From positions 62,001-126,000 of the forward strand of contig JAGWNF010000005.1 in the NCBI GenBank assembly GCA_028871455.1: DNA of 64,000 nt, read 5' to 3'. Positions 16,814 through 26,422 of the stretch are shown in pieces. The DNA is from Alphaproteobacteria bacterium. GTDB taxonomy: Bacteria; Pseudomonadota; Alphaproteobacteria; ATCC43930; CGMCC-115725. The notes under the pieces are model-generated. The model was not told where the DNA came from and ran no database searches. It saw only the letters and a list, made by a program, of their open reading frames with translations. The translations under genes were made by a program, and so were the position numbers. The first letter of the stretch is position 1; every line of letters starts with the position of its first letter.

Positions 16814-18234
16814 GCCGCTGCTTCGGTCGGCGGTTTCCGGCTGATAACGCGGTTGGCGGGCAGGATCACGCGTACAAGCGTGCCCTGATTCGGAACGCTC
16901 TCGATCACGAAAATGCCGCCGTGCGCCTCGACAAGCTTCTTGGTCAGCGGCAGGCCCAGGCCGGTACCGCCGCCGCTCCGGTTGAAGGCGTTGTCGACTT
17001 GGCCGAAGGGCTCGAGCACGACCGGCAGATCGGCCTCGGAGATGCCGACGCCGGTATCGCGCACCTCGAAGACGAGGCGTCCATGCTCGATCGAGGCGCG
17101 CACGGCAACGGAGCCACCGGACGGCGTGAATTTGACGCTGTTGGTCAGCAGATTGAGCAAGATCTGCCGCAGCCGTCGTTCATCACCGCGTACGCAATTG
17201 ACCTCGGGCTCGACGACGCGGACCAGATTGAGGTTCTGCGCGGTGGCGCGCCGCGCGATCATTCGGAAACAGGATTCGACGAGCACGCCGACGTCGACCA
17301 CTTCGTCGGCAAGATCGAGCCGTTCGGCCGTAATCTTGGTCAAATCGAGAATGTCGTTGATGAGCTCGAGCAAATGCCGGCCGCTGGCGTTCAGATCGCG
17401 CGCATATTCGAGATACTTCTCGTTGCCGATCGGGCCGAGCACTTCGCCGCTGATGATCTCCGAGAAGCCGATCACGGCATTGAGCGGCGTGCGCAACTCA
17501 TGGCTCATATTGGCGAGGAATTCCGATTTAGCGCGTAGCGCCGTCTCGGCGCGGCGATTGGCCTCGAAGAGACGACTGACCAGTTTCTCCTTCTCCGCCT
17601 TGTTGCGGATGAGGGCGATGAGCGATGAAAAGGAGCGACGCGCCATCAGGCTCAAGTTGAACGCGAAGGCAAGATAGAGGACGCCCAGCGCGATATGCCC
17701 CGGATCGCCGGCCGCGAAGGTGACGACGATGAGCGGAGCCACGACCGGCCAAACGAACGCGTCGACGACCGGAACATGCGCCGTGTAGCCCGAGGCAATG
17801 CCGCCGGCGAGACCGGCGATAATGATCGGCACGAAACTGTCGGTCGGTGCATGGGCGTACATGCCGACGGCCATGGCGAGACTGCCCCATTGGCATCCGG
17901 TCGCACCGGCGAAATAGGTGAAGCGGCGGAGCCAGACCTGCGGGTCGAAGTCATCGTCCTGGCGATGACCGTGATAGAGCCGCCAAAGCACGATACGGAT
18001 GACGCAAATGCCGACGATGGACACGCCCCAACCCAGGAACACTGGCGTGTTGAAGGCGATCGACAGCAGCACCACCGCAGCCAGCGTGACTAGCAGGTTG
18101 GTCGCAACCGGCCACGGCGACGAATAGAGCATATCCGCCAGTTCGCACTGGACGGCTCGCTCATCCGACGGCGCAACGGCGGTCCGCGGCTCGACGGCGG
18201 CCGCAGTCTCGCGGGTCAGTGCAGCAGGGATCAT
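16810..18234 (-). CDS. Membrane sensor histidine kinase, PdhS/DivJ-like
   Basis: 474 residues: five to six hydrophobic segments between about 45 and 195, a short coiled linker (NKAEKEKLVSRLFEANRRAETALRAKSEFL), then a HisKA domain with the phosphorylated His245 in MSHELRTPLNAVIGFSEIISGE and an HATPase_c domain with N, G1 (VRDTGVGISEADL) and G2 (GTGLGLPL) boxes. The H-box plus the GPIGNEKYLEYARDLNASGRHLLELINDILD stretch resembles DivJ/PleC/PdhS kinases that control DivK in alphaproteobacteria. No response regulator is adjacent, so the partner is inferred. Confidence 0.88.
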   Translation of the reverse strand: MIPAALTRETAAAVEPRTAVAPSDERAVQCELADMLYSSPWPVATNLLVTLAAVVLLSIAFNTPVFLGWGVSIVGICVIRIVLWRLYHGHRQDDDFDPQVWLRRFTYFAGATGCQWGSLAMAVGMYAHAPTDSFVPIIIAGLAGGIASGYTAHVPVVDAFVWPVVAPLIVVTFAAGDPGHIALGVLYLAFAFNLSLMARRSFSSLIALIRNKAEKEKLVSRLFEANRRAETALRAKSEFLANMSHELRTPLNAVIGFSEIISGEVLGPIGNEKYLEYARDLNASGRHLLELINDILDLTKITAERLDLADEVVDVGVLVESCFRMIARRATAQNLNLVRVVEPEVNCVRGDERRLRQILLNLLTNSVKFTPSGGSVAVRASIEHGRLVFEVRDTGVGISEADLPVVLEPFGQVDNAFNRSGGGTGLGLPLTKKLVEAHGGIFVIESVPNQGTLVRVILPANRVISRKPPTEAAA

Positions 18235-18352
18235 CGCCGTAAAGTCTAGGAATCAACATCCTAAGACTTTGCTAGACTTAGCTGGCAACTAGCTCAAATG
18301 CGAGCGATCGCAACTCGCCTCAAATGCGCAGCAACCGGACGGCGGCGGTGGC

Positions 18353-19324
18353 TCAGCCGGCCGGGCGGAAAATGCCGGGAGCGAAGGCGATCCGCTGCTG
18401 CGCCTGTTTCATGCGGTCGGTCGGACCGATAGCGATGCCCCATTGATCCATTCGGCCCGGCGGCCAAGTCCAATCCTCGGGACCGCGCGGCTTGTAGTTC
18501 TTGCCGACGTGCTCGACTTCTGCGGTGTACTCGATCACCACATCGTCCGGCCCGACGAAATATGCAAATACGTTGTTGCCCGGGCCATGCCGGCCGACGC
18601 CCCATTCGATGGCAAATCCGCTTTCGCGGAGCCGTCCCGCACCGCGCATGACCGCGTCAATATTTGGCATATCGAAGGCGATATGATTGAGCGTCGGCGC
18701 CGTGCCACGGGAGAACGCCAGGACGTGGTGCTGTTCATTGCAGCAGAGGAACGTCATCATCCGGGTCTGGTCGATGATCCGAAAACCAAGATGTTCGACG
18801 TAGAACGCGCTGATCGCATCGACATCGGCCGAATTGAGCACGACGTGAGTGACGCCGATCGGGCGGTCGGCGCGACCGCCGGAATTGGCGTAGCGCTTGT
18901 CACCGGCAATGACGCGCATCGTGCGGCCCTCGGGATCCTTGAAGGCGAAGCCATAGCCACCGCCGGGCTCGTTGATTGGCGCCGGCTTTTCGAGCTCGGC
19001 GAGACCGGCCTTCTTGAGGCCAGCGTGAAGAGCATTCACCTCGGCCTTGCCAGGTGCGGTAAGATCGATGCGCAGCAATTCAGCACGCGGACGGGCGTGG
19101 AGCCCTAGAACGTGATGGTACGGCCCGGCGCCGCGCAGGTAGACCGCGCCTGGGTGTTCGACCACTGGCGTCAAGCGCCAGACGTCGGTGTAGAACCGCG
19201 CCCGCGACTTGAGGTCGGTGACGCCGAGATCGACACCACGCAGACCATCGACGCGTGCGCCACTTTTGGTGCTCGAGCGCCCCTTCGGCCCGGTTTTGCC
19301 GGGCGATTTCAGTGACTTGGGCAT
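18353..19324 (-). CDS. VOC-superfamily protein, extradiol dioxygenase-like
   Basis: 323 residues with two vicinal-oxygen-chelate modules, about 30-140 and 160-290. In the second module the metal triad is visible: His in GVTHVVLNS, His in LNHIAFD and Glu in VVIEYTAEVE, as in catechol 2,3-dioxygenases that open aromatic rings with Fe(II). The first 25 residues are a basic tail. The frame is open to 19399, but the ATG at 19324 is preceded by GGAGGAG and is preferred. It sits downstream of der on the same strand and upstream of the kinase; no other aromatic catabolism gene is near. Confidence 0.75.
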   Translation of the reverse strand: MPKSLKSPGKTGPKGRSSTKSGARVDGLRGVDLGVTDLKSRARFYTDVWRLTPVVEHPGAVYLRGAGPYHHVLGLHARPRAELLRIDLTAPGKAEVNALHAGLKKAGLAELEKPAPINEPGGGYGFAFKDPEGRTMRVIAGDKRYANSGGRADRPIGVTHVVLNSADVDAISAFYVEHLGFRIIDQTRMMTFLCCNEQHHVLAFSRGTAPTLNHIAFDMPNIDAVMRGAGRLRESGFAIEWGVGRHGPGNNVFAYFVGPDDVVIEYTAEVEHVGKNYKPRGPEDWTWPPGRMDQWGIAIGPTDRMKQAQQRIAFAPGIFRPAG

Positions 19325-19465
19325 GCTCCTCCGATAACCGCTCCCACCCCCGGCAGCGCGCGACAAAATCGCATAGGAGGCGCTGCCGTGTCGAGACATG
19401 CCGTCAAAAACCAGGATTTATTCATTCGGAATCAAATGATTACGTTGGATTGTTCAAAAACGCAC

Positions 19466-20818
19466 CTACGGCGCAACCTTGGCCGATGCATAAGGGTTCG
19501 TCCCCTTGCGCAGCATCAAACGCAGGGGGACGCCAGGCAGATCGAATTGCTCGCGCAGCCGATTCGCGAGATACCGCCGCCAGCTATCCGGCAGTTTGCC
19601 CGGCCTTGAAGCGAAGAGCGCAAAGGTCGGCGGCCGGATGTTGACTTGAGTCATATACCGGAGCTTGAGCCGGCGACCGCCGACCAGTGGTGGCGGATGC
19701 TGCTCCTGCGCGCGTGCCAGAAGACGATTGAGCGCGCCGGTCGGCACTCGCTGGTTCCATGCCGTATAAGCCTTCGCCGTCATCGGCAGCAAGCGTCCGA
19801 TATCGGCGCCCGTGGCGGCCGACAGTGTCAGCGGCCTCAGCCCGGCAAGCTGCGGCAGCGACTTTTCGACCCGTTCGACGACCGCATCCAGGGTCGACTT
19901 GGGACGGGCGACGAGGTCCCACTTATTGATAACGAGCACGATAGCGCGGCCTTCCTCGGCGATCAGCCGCGCGATCGCCAGGTCCTGCCGTTCCATGCCT
20001 CGACTTGCGTCAATCACTAGCGCGACGACCTCCGCAAACCGGATGGCCTTTAGGGTGTCGCCGGTCGCGAGCGTCTCGGCACCTGCGGCGGTTTTGGCCT
20101 TGCGGCGCAGACCCGCCGTGTCGATCAACCGCACCGGCTGACCGCGCCATTGCCATTCGATCGCGATGGCGTCACGCGTGACGCCGGGCTCTGGACCCGT
20201 CAGCAGCCGCTCCTCGCCGAGCAGCCGATTGATCAGCGTCGATTTGCCGACGTTCGGGCGACCGACGATGGCCAGCCGTAGCGGATGCGCTGTTGATGCT
20301 GGAGCGACATCCGGCTCCTTGCCGCCCCGCGTCGCCAGCTGCCGCAATGCGTCATACAGCTCCGAAATGCCTTCGCCGTGCTCCGCCGAGATCGGAATCG
20401 GATCGCCAAAGCCGAGGGCAAAAGCCTCGGCAAAGCCGGGGGGCGTGCGTCCCTCCGTCTTGTTGGCGACCAAGATCACCGGCTTGGCTTGACGGCGCAG
20501 CCAGCGCGCAACATCGCGGTCGAGGGCGGTCACGCCCTCGCGCGCGTCGATCATGAATAGCGCTGCGTCGGCCTCGCGCAGTGCCTTCTCCGTCTGAGTT
20601 CGCAGCTGCGCGGTCAACTCGTCGCGCCTGCCAGTTATCAAACCGGCGGTGTCGATCAGTTTGATGCTCAGTCCCGCGAAATCGACGACGAGTTCGCGCC
20701 GGTCGCGCGTCAAACCAGCCTCGCCAGCGACCAAGGCTATCCTACGGCCGGCCAGTCGGTTGAATAGCGTCGACTTACCGACGTTGGGCCGGCCGATGAT
20801 GGCGACAGAGAGCGGCAT
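19466..20818 (-). CDS. der: Ribosome biogenesis GTPase Der (EngA)
   Basis: 450 residues with two tandem GTPase domains, each with its P-loop (GRPNVGKSTLFNRL near residue 8 and GRPNVGKSTLINRL near 187), switch DTAGL motifs, NKTE and NKWD base-recognition motifs, and a C-terminal KH-like domain (KLRYMTQVNIRPPTFALFAS). It matures the 50S subunit. A GTG at 20821 directly before the ATG could also start it. It lies about 12 bases after bamB, as in many proteobacteria. Confidence 0.97.
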   Translation of the reverse strand: MPLSVAIIGRPNVGKSTLFNRLAGRRIALVAGEAGLTRDRRELVVDFAGLSIKLIDTAGLITGRRDELTAQLRTQTEKALREADAALFMIDAREGVTALDRDVARWLRRQAKPVILVANKTEGRTPPGFAEAFALGFGDPIPISAEHGEGISELYDALRQLATRGGKEPDVAPASTAHPLRLAIVGRPNVGKSTLINRLLGEERLLTGPEPGVTRDAIAIEWQWRGQPVRLIDTAGLRRKAKTAAGAETLATGDTLKAIRFAEVVALVIDASRGMERQDLAIARLIAEEGRAIVLVINKWDLVARPKSTLDAVVERVEKSLPQLAGLRPLTLSAATGADIGRLLPMTAKAYTAWNQRVPTGALNRLLARAQEQHPPPLVGGRRLKLRYMTQVNIRPPTFALFASRPGKLPDSWRRYLANRLREQFDLPGVPLRLMLRKGTNPYASAKVAP

Positions 20819-20830
20819 CACACGCCACCG

Positions 20831-22141
20831 TTACCGCAGCGCGGTCAGATCGGCCTCGTCGGTGATCACATAAAGCGAGCGACCGGCCACCACGGGGTCG
20901 AGATACACGCCATCCGAGAACTTGACCCGTCCAAGGAACCGGCCGGTATAGGGTGAAACGGAAAGCGCCTCGCCATCGGACGAGATGACGATCAGTCGGT
21001 CGCCGGCGAGCACCGGACCCGACCAGCGCAGCGGATTGGTCTTATCCGCTTCGTCGGCATAGCGTGGCAACGGCCGCACCCACCGCACGTGACCGTCGGC
21101 CCGCAACAGGCAAGCCAGATCGCGATCGTTCGCCAGCACATAGATGTAATCGCCCGCGACCCACGGCATGTGCGTGCCGCCAATATCCTGTTCCCACACG
21201 CGATCGCCGGTACGGAGGTCGATCGACACCAGAATGCCCGAATGACTGATGGCGAATACGCGGTCACGGTCGATCACTGGCTGGCCGCGAATATCGGCCA
21301 GGGACGACAGGGCGCCCAACGGCCGAGAGGTAGCCAAATTGTCGGACCACACTGCGCGGCCGTTTTCGATACGGAGCGCGTAGAGTTCGCCCGACGAGTA
21401 CGGCACAATCACCGTATCGCCCTGAACCGCCGGGCTTGTACCAATCAGCAGATCGGCGGGCTCGGGAATACCGTTCTGCGTCCACAGGCGATGACCGTCC
21501 GCAGCGGCGAGGACTTCGAGCTCGTTGTCGACGGTGATCACAAACACCCGGCCAGCGGCGACGGTCGGCGGCCCATGGGCCGGACTGGCAAGATTCTGCC
21601 GCCAGATTTCCTTGCCGTTGGTCGCGTCGACCGCCACCACCTGAGCGTAGCCGGTTGCGATGAAAATGCGGCCGTTGGCATAGGCGATGCCGCCGCCAAA
21701 CATCGGATTGTCGTCATTCTTCGGTTGGGGATCGAAGTGCCAGATTCGATCACCGTTTTTCGCATTGAACGCCGAGACAACGTCGTTGGCATCGGCCGCG
21801 AAGACGCGGCCGTCCGCGACCACCGGCTGCGCCGTCACGCGGCCGTAGCGCCACTCGCCTTCACCAACATTGGCGGTCCATGCCCGATGGATATCGGGCG
21901 CCAACGCCAAGTGATACATGGCGTGGTTCGGATAACCGCCCGCACCCGGCCACTCCAGATTAGCGAATGGCTCCGGCAGCGTGATCGGCGTAGCTCCGAG
22001 CGCGGGATCCGGCGTGAGTGTCTTTTCGAGTTCGAGCACCGAAATACGCTTGCCCGGCAGAGGTGTCTTCTTGCTTCCGCCGCAGCCAGCCAGCGCAAGA
22101 CACGCGGCGAGCGCGACACAGGTCGCGACGCGAAAACTCAT
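20831..22141 (-). CDS. bamB: Outer membrane assembly lipoprotein BamB-like (PQQ repeat)
   Basis: 436 residues with a lipoprotein signal peptide ending in LAGC (Cys20) and an eight-bladed propeller of PQQ-like repeats, seen as recurring units such as VVAVDATNGKEIWRQNL, ALRIENGRAVWSDNL and SIDLRTGDRVWEQDI. BamB helps BamA fold outer membrane beta-barrels. It lies between a TPR membrane protein and der, the conserved yfgM-bamB-der order, which supports the name over a PQQ dehydrogenase. It overlaps the upstream gene by four bases. Confidence 0.92.
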   Translation of the reverse strand: MSFRVATCVALAACLALAGCGGSKKTPLPGKRISVLELEKTLTPDPALGATPITLPEPFANLEWPGAGGYPNHAMYHLALAPDIHRAWTANVGEGEWRYGRVTAQPVVADGRVFAADANDVVSAFNAKNGDRIWHFDPQPKNDDNPMFGGGIAYANGRIFIATGYAQVVAVDATNGKEIWRQNLASPAHGPPTVAAGRVFVITVDNELEVLAAADGHRLWTQNGIPEPADLLIGTSPAVQGDTVIVPYSSGELYALRIENGRAVWSDNLATSRPLGALSSLADIRGQPVIDRDRVFAISHSGILVSIDLRTGDRVWEQDIGGTHMPWVAGDYIYVLANDRDLACLLRADGHVRWVRPLPRYADEADKTNPLRWSGPVLAGDRLIVISSDGEALSVSPYTGRFLGRVKFSDGVYLDPVVAGRSLYVITDEADLTALR

Positions 22142-22818
22142 GGAGTCAGGGCCGCGATCATCTGTGCAGCGCGCTGCCGTGCGCCCGCCGGCGCGTTCGG
22201 ATCATCGGCGAGCGCTTGGAAACTCTTCCGCGCGGCGCCGCGGTCGCCGGCCTTAAGGTCGGCAAAGCCCGTAAGCTCCACGGCGAAGGGTCGCCATGGG
22301 CTCGAACCGACGGTCAGCGGCTTCAGGCGTCGGATCGCGCCGGCGGCATCGCCGTTGTCGAGTGCCGCGCGCGCTGCCAGCACCGTCGCTGCATCACGAA
22401 GGACCGCATCCACCGAGGCATCGCTCGCCAGCCGATCGTAGATCGCCAGAGCGCCGGCGACGTCGCCCGTGCGCGCCTTGAGCGCTGCCTCTTCCATGCG
22501 CGCCAGGATGGCATGGCCACTTCCGGCGTGCTGCGCCAAAGCGGCGAAAGCATCGGCCGCGTCCTTGTCTTTGCCGGCACGCACGAGATCGAGCGCCGCG
22601 GCAAATTGTGTTCCTTGCGCCGCGCTCTGCTGCTGGCGGTATTGTCGCCAGCCGACGCCGACCGCCGTGGCGACAACGACGAGTACCGCTGCAACGATCA
22701 CCCACCGGCCGTAGCGCGCCCACAGCTTCGCGAGGTTCTCCTTGCGGAGGTCCTCGTCAATTTCCCGGAAGATGTCGCTCAAACCCTCGCCCCGACCCAC
22801 GAAAACGCCCGGTACCAT
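22138..22818 (-). CDS. Tetratricopeptide-repeat inner membrane protein (YfgM-like)
   Basis: 226 residues from the ATG at 22818. The core starts LSDIFREIDEDLRKENLAKLWARYGRW, followed by one transmembrane helix (VIVAAVLVVVATAVGVGW) and periplasmic TPR-like helices (TPR_21 type). YfgM proteins act in periplasmic trafficking near SecYEG and BamB. The frame is open up to 22974. A TTG at 22782 would give the family's usual N-terminus (214 residues) and is a good alternative start. The stop overlaps bamB by four bases. Confidence 0.8.
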   Translation of the reverse strand: MVPGVFVGRGEGLSDIFREIDEDLRKENLAKLWARYGRWVIVAAVLVVVATAVGVGWRQYRQQQSAAQGTQFAAALDLVRAGKDKDAADAFAALAQHAGSGHAILARMEEAALKARTGDVAGALAIYDRLASDASVDAVLRDAATVLAARAALDNGDAAGAIRRLKPLTVGSSPWRPFAVELTGFADLKAGDRGAARKSFQALADDPNAPAGARQRAAQMIAALTP

Positions 22819-22966
22819 AACCTCTTGGCTGCCGTCCTGCAAACGCTGGACCGAGGCGTTTGCCCCGGATTCCCAGCCGGTGTGACCGCTGGATTTCATG
22901 CGTGAAATAGGAAAGACTGAAGGGACCAGCCATGCACCGCCTCGGCGCCTCCCGTCGCGCAATCCG

Positions 22967-23332
22967 ATGACCACCGTTACTTGCCTCAGCGACCACCGCC
23001 GACGGCGGCGCCCCTTCTTCAGCCGGGTCGAACTTGACCTGCTGCTACAGCTTTACAGCCGCCAGGTCATGCGCGGCCTGTGGCGCGATTACGCGATCGA
23101 TCAGCGCGACGGTGCCGCCAGCTTCTCGGTATTCCGGCACAGCCTGGAAAGCCCGCTCTACACCGTCGTCAAAACCGCGCCCGATGCATCGCGGCATTGC
23201 TATGCCCTGGTGCATCGCCGCGTGCGGCTTGCCACTGGCAGCACGCTGCAAGACGTTCTGACCCGGCTCGAGCGCGAAATCCGTCGCGGCGGTGGGCTTG
23301 CGGCTGCGGTCGGAGTCCTGGCATCGCCCTGA
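22967..23332 (+). CDS. DUF2794 family protein
   Basis: 121 residues. The middle reads PFFSRVELDLLLQLYSRQVMRGLWRDYAI, then FSVFRHSLESPLYTVVKTA, and near the end LQDVLTRLEREIRRG, the conserved pattern of DUF2794, a small cytosolic family largely confined to alphaproteobacteria with no assigned function. The frame is open from 22898; the ATG at 22967 leaves a short basic N-terminus. It diverges from the TPR gene, with a 148-base shared upstream region. Confidence 0.75.
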   Translation: MTTVTCLSDHRRRRRPFFSRVELDLLLQLYSRQVMRGLWRDYAIDQRDGAASFSVFRHSLESPLYTVVKTAPDASRHCYALVHRRVRLATGSTLQDVLTRLEREIRRGGGLAAAVGVLASP

Positions 23333-23836
23333 CCAAGCCCGCTCAAGAGCCAGAATTGCTTGGCAACCGCATCGTTTTTGGCCAAAGTAACGCGCCAATT
23401 GCGCGCATGGGAGCGAGAGGTCGAGATGCGGGCGAGGACGGCTGCATCGCAGCCACGGCGCCGATGCTCCCGTTGCTCACAGCTCCGACCGGTGGCGGCA
23501 TTATCGACGAAATAAATCTGGATGTGCTGGATCATGACGTTCCGATCGGCGGCGACCACCGGGAATGCTGCGCCGACGTCAGCGCTGAGATTCTGCTCGC
23601 TTCACCGAGATTCCTCGCTTGGTTCTTGGCACCGTGACCGAATCCAAGCGTCGCGGTCAATATGCAAGACACACTCAGCGACCGCGTTTCAGAAGCCGAT
23701 ATCACGATGGGCAATCTGGGCTTTGCAAGCATGGGCCTTCGCTTTTAGGCGCGCCAGCGCGAGCATTGCACCGTAGGGCGCTGATGCCACCGTTGCTGCC
23801 GTGCCAGTTGCCAGCCGTTCCGTTGGATACGATCCC
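23333..23836. other. Intergenic stretch with no supported gene
   Basis: About 500 bases between DUF2794 and hpnN. Short frames exist on both strands, for example 23407-23637 on the plus strand, but none has a ribosome site, a recognisable motif or an N-terminus that makes sense. No tRNA, clear hairpin terminator or repeat was found. It probably holds the hpnN promoter, which I could not place. Confidence 0.5.
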
Positions 23837-26413
23837 ATGATGGGCCGCGTCATCGCCACGGTCGTTGGGTGGTCGCGCCTCCATGCAGTGGCGGTCCTTG
23901 CGGTGGCGTTGGTTCTGGCGCTCACGGCCGGTTTCTACGCCGCAAACCGAATCACCGTCGACACCAACCTCGACAAGCTGATCTCACCCAACCTGTCCTG
24001 GCGAAAACGCGCCAACGAGATGGACAAGGCATTCCCGCAGAAAGTGGATCTCCTGGTTATCGTCGTTGACGGTGCGACGCCCGATCAAGCGGAGGATGCC
24101 GCGTTGGCGCTCGCGGCCAAATTGCGCGCCCAGCCGGCAATGTTTCGCGACGTCCGCGTACCGGACCTCAACAATTTTTTCCGGCGGAATGGACTGTTGT
24201 TCCTGCCGAAAACCGAGGTGCAAGATTACGCCAATCAGATGATCGCGGCGCAGCCATTCCTCGGCTCACTCGCGGCCGATCCCAGCCTACGAGGCGTATT
24301 CGGCGTCATCCAACTGATGGCTCAAGGCGTCCAGCAGGGCGCTGTGCCGCCCCGCGACATCGCCACCGCCCTCAACGCGGTCCACCGCGCGGCAGCCAGC
24401 GCGCTTGCCGGCAAATACGATCCGTTGTCCTGGCAGACCCTGTTAAGCGGCACGGCGCCCACGCCGGACGACTTGCGCCGTATCATCCTTACCCAGCCTA
24501 CCTTGGACTACAGCGCGCTGATGCCCGGCAAGAAAGCCGTCGACGCGGTCCGCTCAGCGGCGCGCGCCCTGGGCCTGACGCCGGATCGGGGCGTTTCCGT
24601 CCATGTCACGGGGTCGGTCGCGCTCGATGATGCGCAGCTCGCGACTCTCGCCAAAGGCGCCGGCTTCTCGACCGCGCTGTCGCTGAGCCTGTTGTGTCTT
24701 TGGTTGCTGCTCGCGCTCCGTTCGCTGCGGATTTTCACCGCCATCATCGTGACCCTGACCGTCGGGCTGTTGGCGACGACCGCGTTCGCCGTGTTCGCGA
24801 TCGGCCCTTTCAATCCCATCTCGGTTGCGTTCGCGGTTCTGTTCATCGGCATCTCGGTCGATCTCAGCATCCAATTCAGCGTGCGATACCGCGACGAGCG
24901 CTATCGTGCCGGTGACTTCACTGAGGCGCTGGCGCGCGCTGCCCAGGGCATCGGGCGACCGATGGCGGTTGCCGCCTTATCGGCGGGAGTCGGCTTTTTC
25001 TCCTTCGTGCCGACGGATTATAACGGCGTTTCCGATCTCGGCTGGATCGCCGGCGTCGGCATGTTGATTGCGCTGGTCCTGAATTTGACTCTGTTGCCGG
25101 CGCTTTTATCGCTCTTGCGGCCGCGCGGCGAGCCGCGACCAGTCGGATTCGCGTGGGCCAAAGCGGTCGACAGCCTGCTCATCCGACGCCGCCGCGCCGT
25201 GCTGACCGGCGCGGCTGTTGTCGCCATCGCTTGTCTGGTCACCCTGCCTCGCATCAGTTTCGATTTCAACCCGCTGGACCTGCAGAATCAAAAATCCGAA
25301 GCGGTCGCGACCCTCAATGCCCTGATGTCGGACCCGATGAATACCCCGTATACGATCGACATCCTCACGCCATCGCCGACGGCCGCCGCGGTACTGGCGA
25401 AGCGACTCGACTCCCTGCCCGAAGTCGACCAGACGATCACCGTCTCGAGCTTCGTTCCCGACGACCAGGATGCAAAGCTAGCGATCATCGCCGATGCCCG
25501 GACTCTGTTGGCGCCGACGGTCTCGCCGGCAACCGTCAAGCCGCCGCCGACGGATCAACAGATCCTCGACAGCATCCGCCCGGCCAACGCCGAGTTGAAG
25601 AAAATCACCAACGGCTATGCCGAGGCCGAGCGCCTATCCCACACCCTCGACGGCATCCTGGCCAAAGGTACGAGGGCGCTACCCCTTCTCAAGACCAACC
25701 TCGCCGACGAGATCCCAGATCGGCTCGAGGACGTGCGCCTCGCACTCGCCGCCCAGAAAATAACGCTCGACAGCATCCCGCCCGAAGTGAAGCGCGACTG
25801 GATGACGCCCGACGGGCGCACGCTGGTCGAGGTCTACCCAAAGGGCGACGCGCGCGACAATGCTGTACTCCGGCGTTTCGCGACCGCCGTCCAAGCGGTC
25901 GCGCCGAATGCCACGGGCTCGCCAATCACCATCCTTGAATCGGCGCACACCGTAACCCGTGCCTTCGTCACCGCGGGCCTGATCGCCGTCGTGGCGATCG
26001 CGTTGCTGCTCGTCGTCGTGCTTCGCCGGACCCGCGACGTCGGCCTAGTGTTGCTGCCGCTACTGCTGGCCGGCGTGCTGACCCTCGCGACCACGGTAGG
26101 CTTCGGGCTGCCGCTCAATTACGCCAACATCATCGCCCTGCCGCTCTTGCTCGGCATCGGCGTCTCGTTCGATATCTATTTCGTGATGCGGTGGCGCGCC
26201 GGCCATTCCGACCTGCTGCAGTCGAGCACCGCGCGCGCCATCCTGTTCAGCGCCCTCACCACCGGTACGGCGTTCGGCAGCTTGGCGCTATCGAACCACC
26301 CCGGCACGGCCTCGATGGGCGCGCTGCTGACGATCTCGCTGGCCTACACGCTTTTGTGCACGTTCATCGTGCTGCCGGCGCTGCTGGGACCCGCGCCGCC
26401 ACCGCCGGAGTGA
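23837..26413 (+). CDS. hpnN: Hopanoid transporter HpnN (RND/MMPL superfamily)
   Basis: 858 residues with two repeats of an RND-type permease: an N-terminal helix, a periplasmic domain, and a five-helix bundle in each half (about 270-430 and 700-855). The N-terminus FYAANRITVDTNLDKLISPNLSWRKRANEMDKAFP is characteristic of HpnN. HpnN moves hopanoids from the inner to the outer membrane. Starts are possible at two adjacent ATGs, 23837 and 23840. The gene converges on hpnJ with a 9-base gap. Confidence 0.92.
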   Translation: MMGRVIATVVGWSRLHAVAVLAVALVLALTAGFYAANRITVDTNLDKLISPNLSWRKRANEMDKAFPQKVDLLVIVVDGATPDQAEDAALALAAKLRAQPAMFRDVRVPDLNNFFRRNGLLFLPKTEVQDYANQMIAAQPFLGSLAADPSLRGVFGVIQLMAQGVQQGAVPPRDIATALNAVHRAAASALAGKYDPLSWQTLLSGTAPTPDDLRRIILTQPTLDYSALMPGKKAVDAVRSAARALGLTPDRGVSVHVTGSVALDDAQLATLAKGAGFSTALSLSLLCLWLLLALRSLRIFTAIIVTLTVGLLATTAFAVFAIGPFNPISVAFAVLFIGISVDLSIQFSVRYRDERYRAGDFTEALARAAQGIGRPMAVAALSAGVGFFSFVPTDYNGVSDLGWIAGVGMLIALVLNLTLLPALLSLLRPRGEPRPVGFAWAKAVDSLLIRRRRAVLTGAAVVAIACLVTLPRISFDFNPLDLQNQKSEAVATLNALMSDPMNTPYTIDILTPSPTAAAVLAKRLDSLPEVDQTITVSSFVPDDQDAKLAIIADARTLLAPTVSPATVKPPPTDQQILDSIRPANAELKKITNGYAEAERLSHTLDGILAKGTRALPLLKTNLADEIPDRLEDVRLALAAQKITLDSIPPEVKRDWMTPDGRTLVEVYPKGDARDNAVLRRFATAVQAVAPNATGSPITILESAHTVTRAFVTAGLIAVVAIALLLVVVLRRTRDVGLVLLPLLLAGVLTLATTVGFGLPLNYANIIALPLLLGIGVSFDIYFVMRWRAGHSDLLQSSTARAILFSALTTGTAFGSLALSNHPGTASMGALLTISLAYTLLCTFIVLPALLGPAPPPPE

Positions 26414-26422
26414 CGGCAGCGC

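Noticed and set aside
23407-23637. A 76-codon plus-strand frame between DUF2794 and hpnN
   Set aside because: No ribosome site, no motif, and an overlapping minus-strand frame of similar quality; not enough to call a gene.
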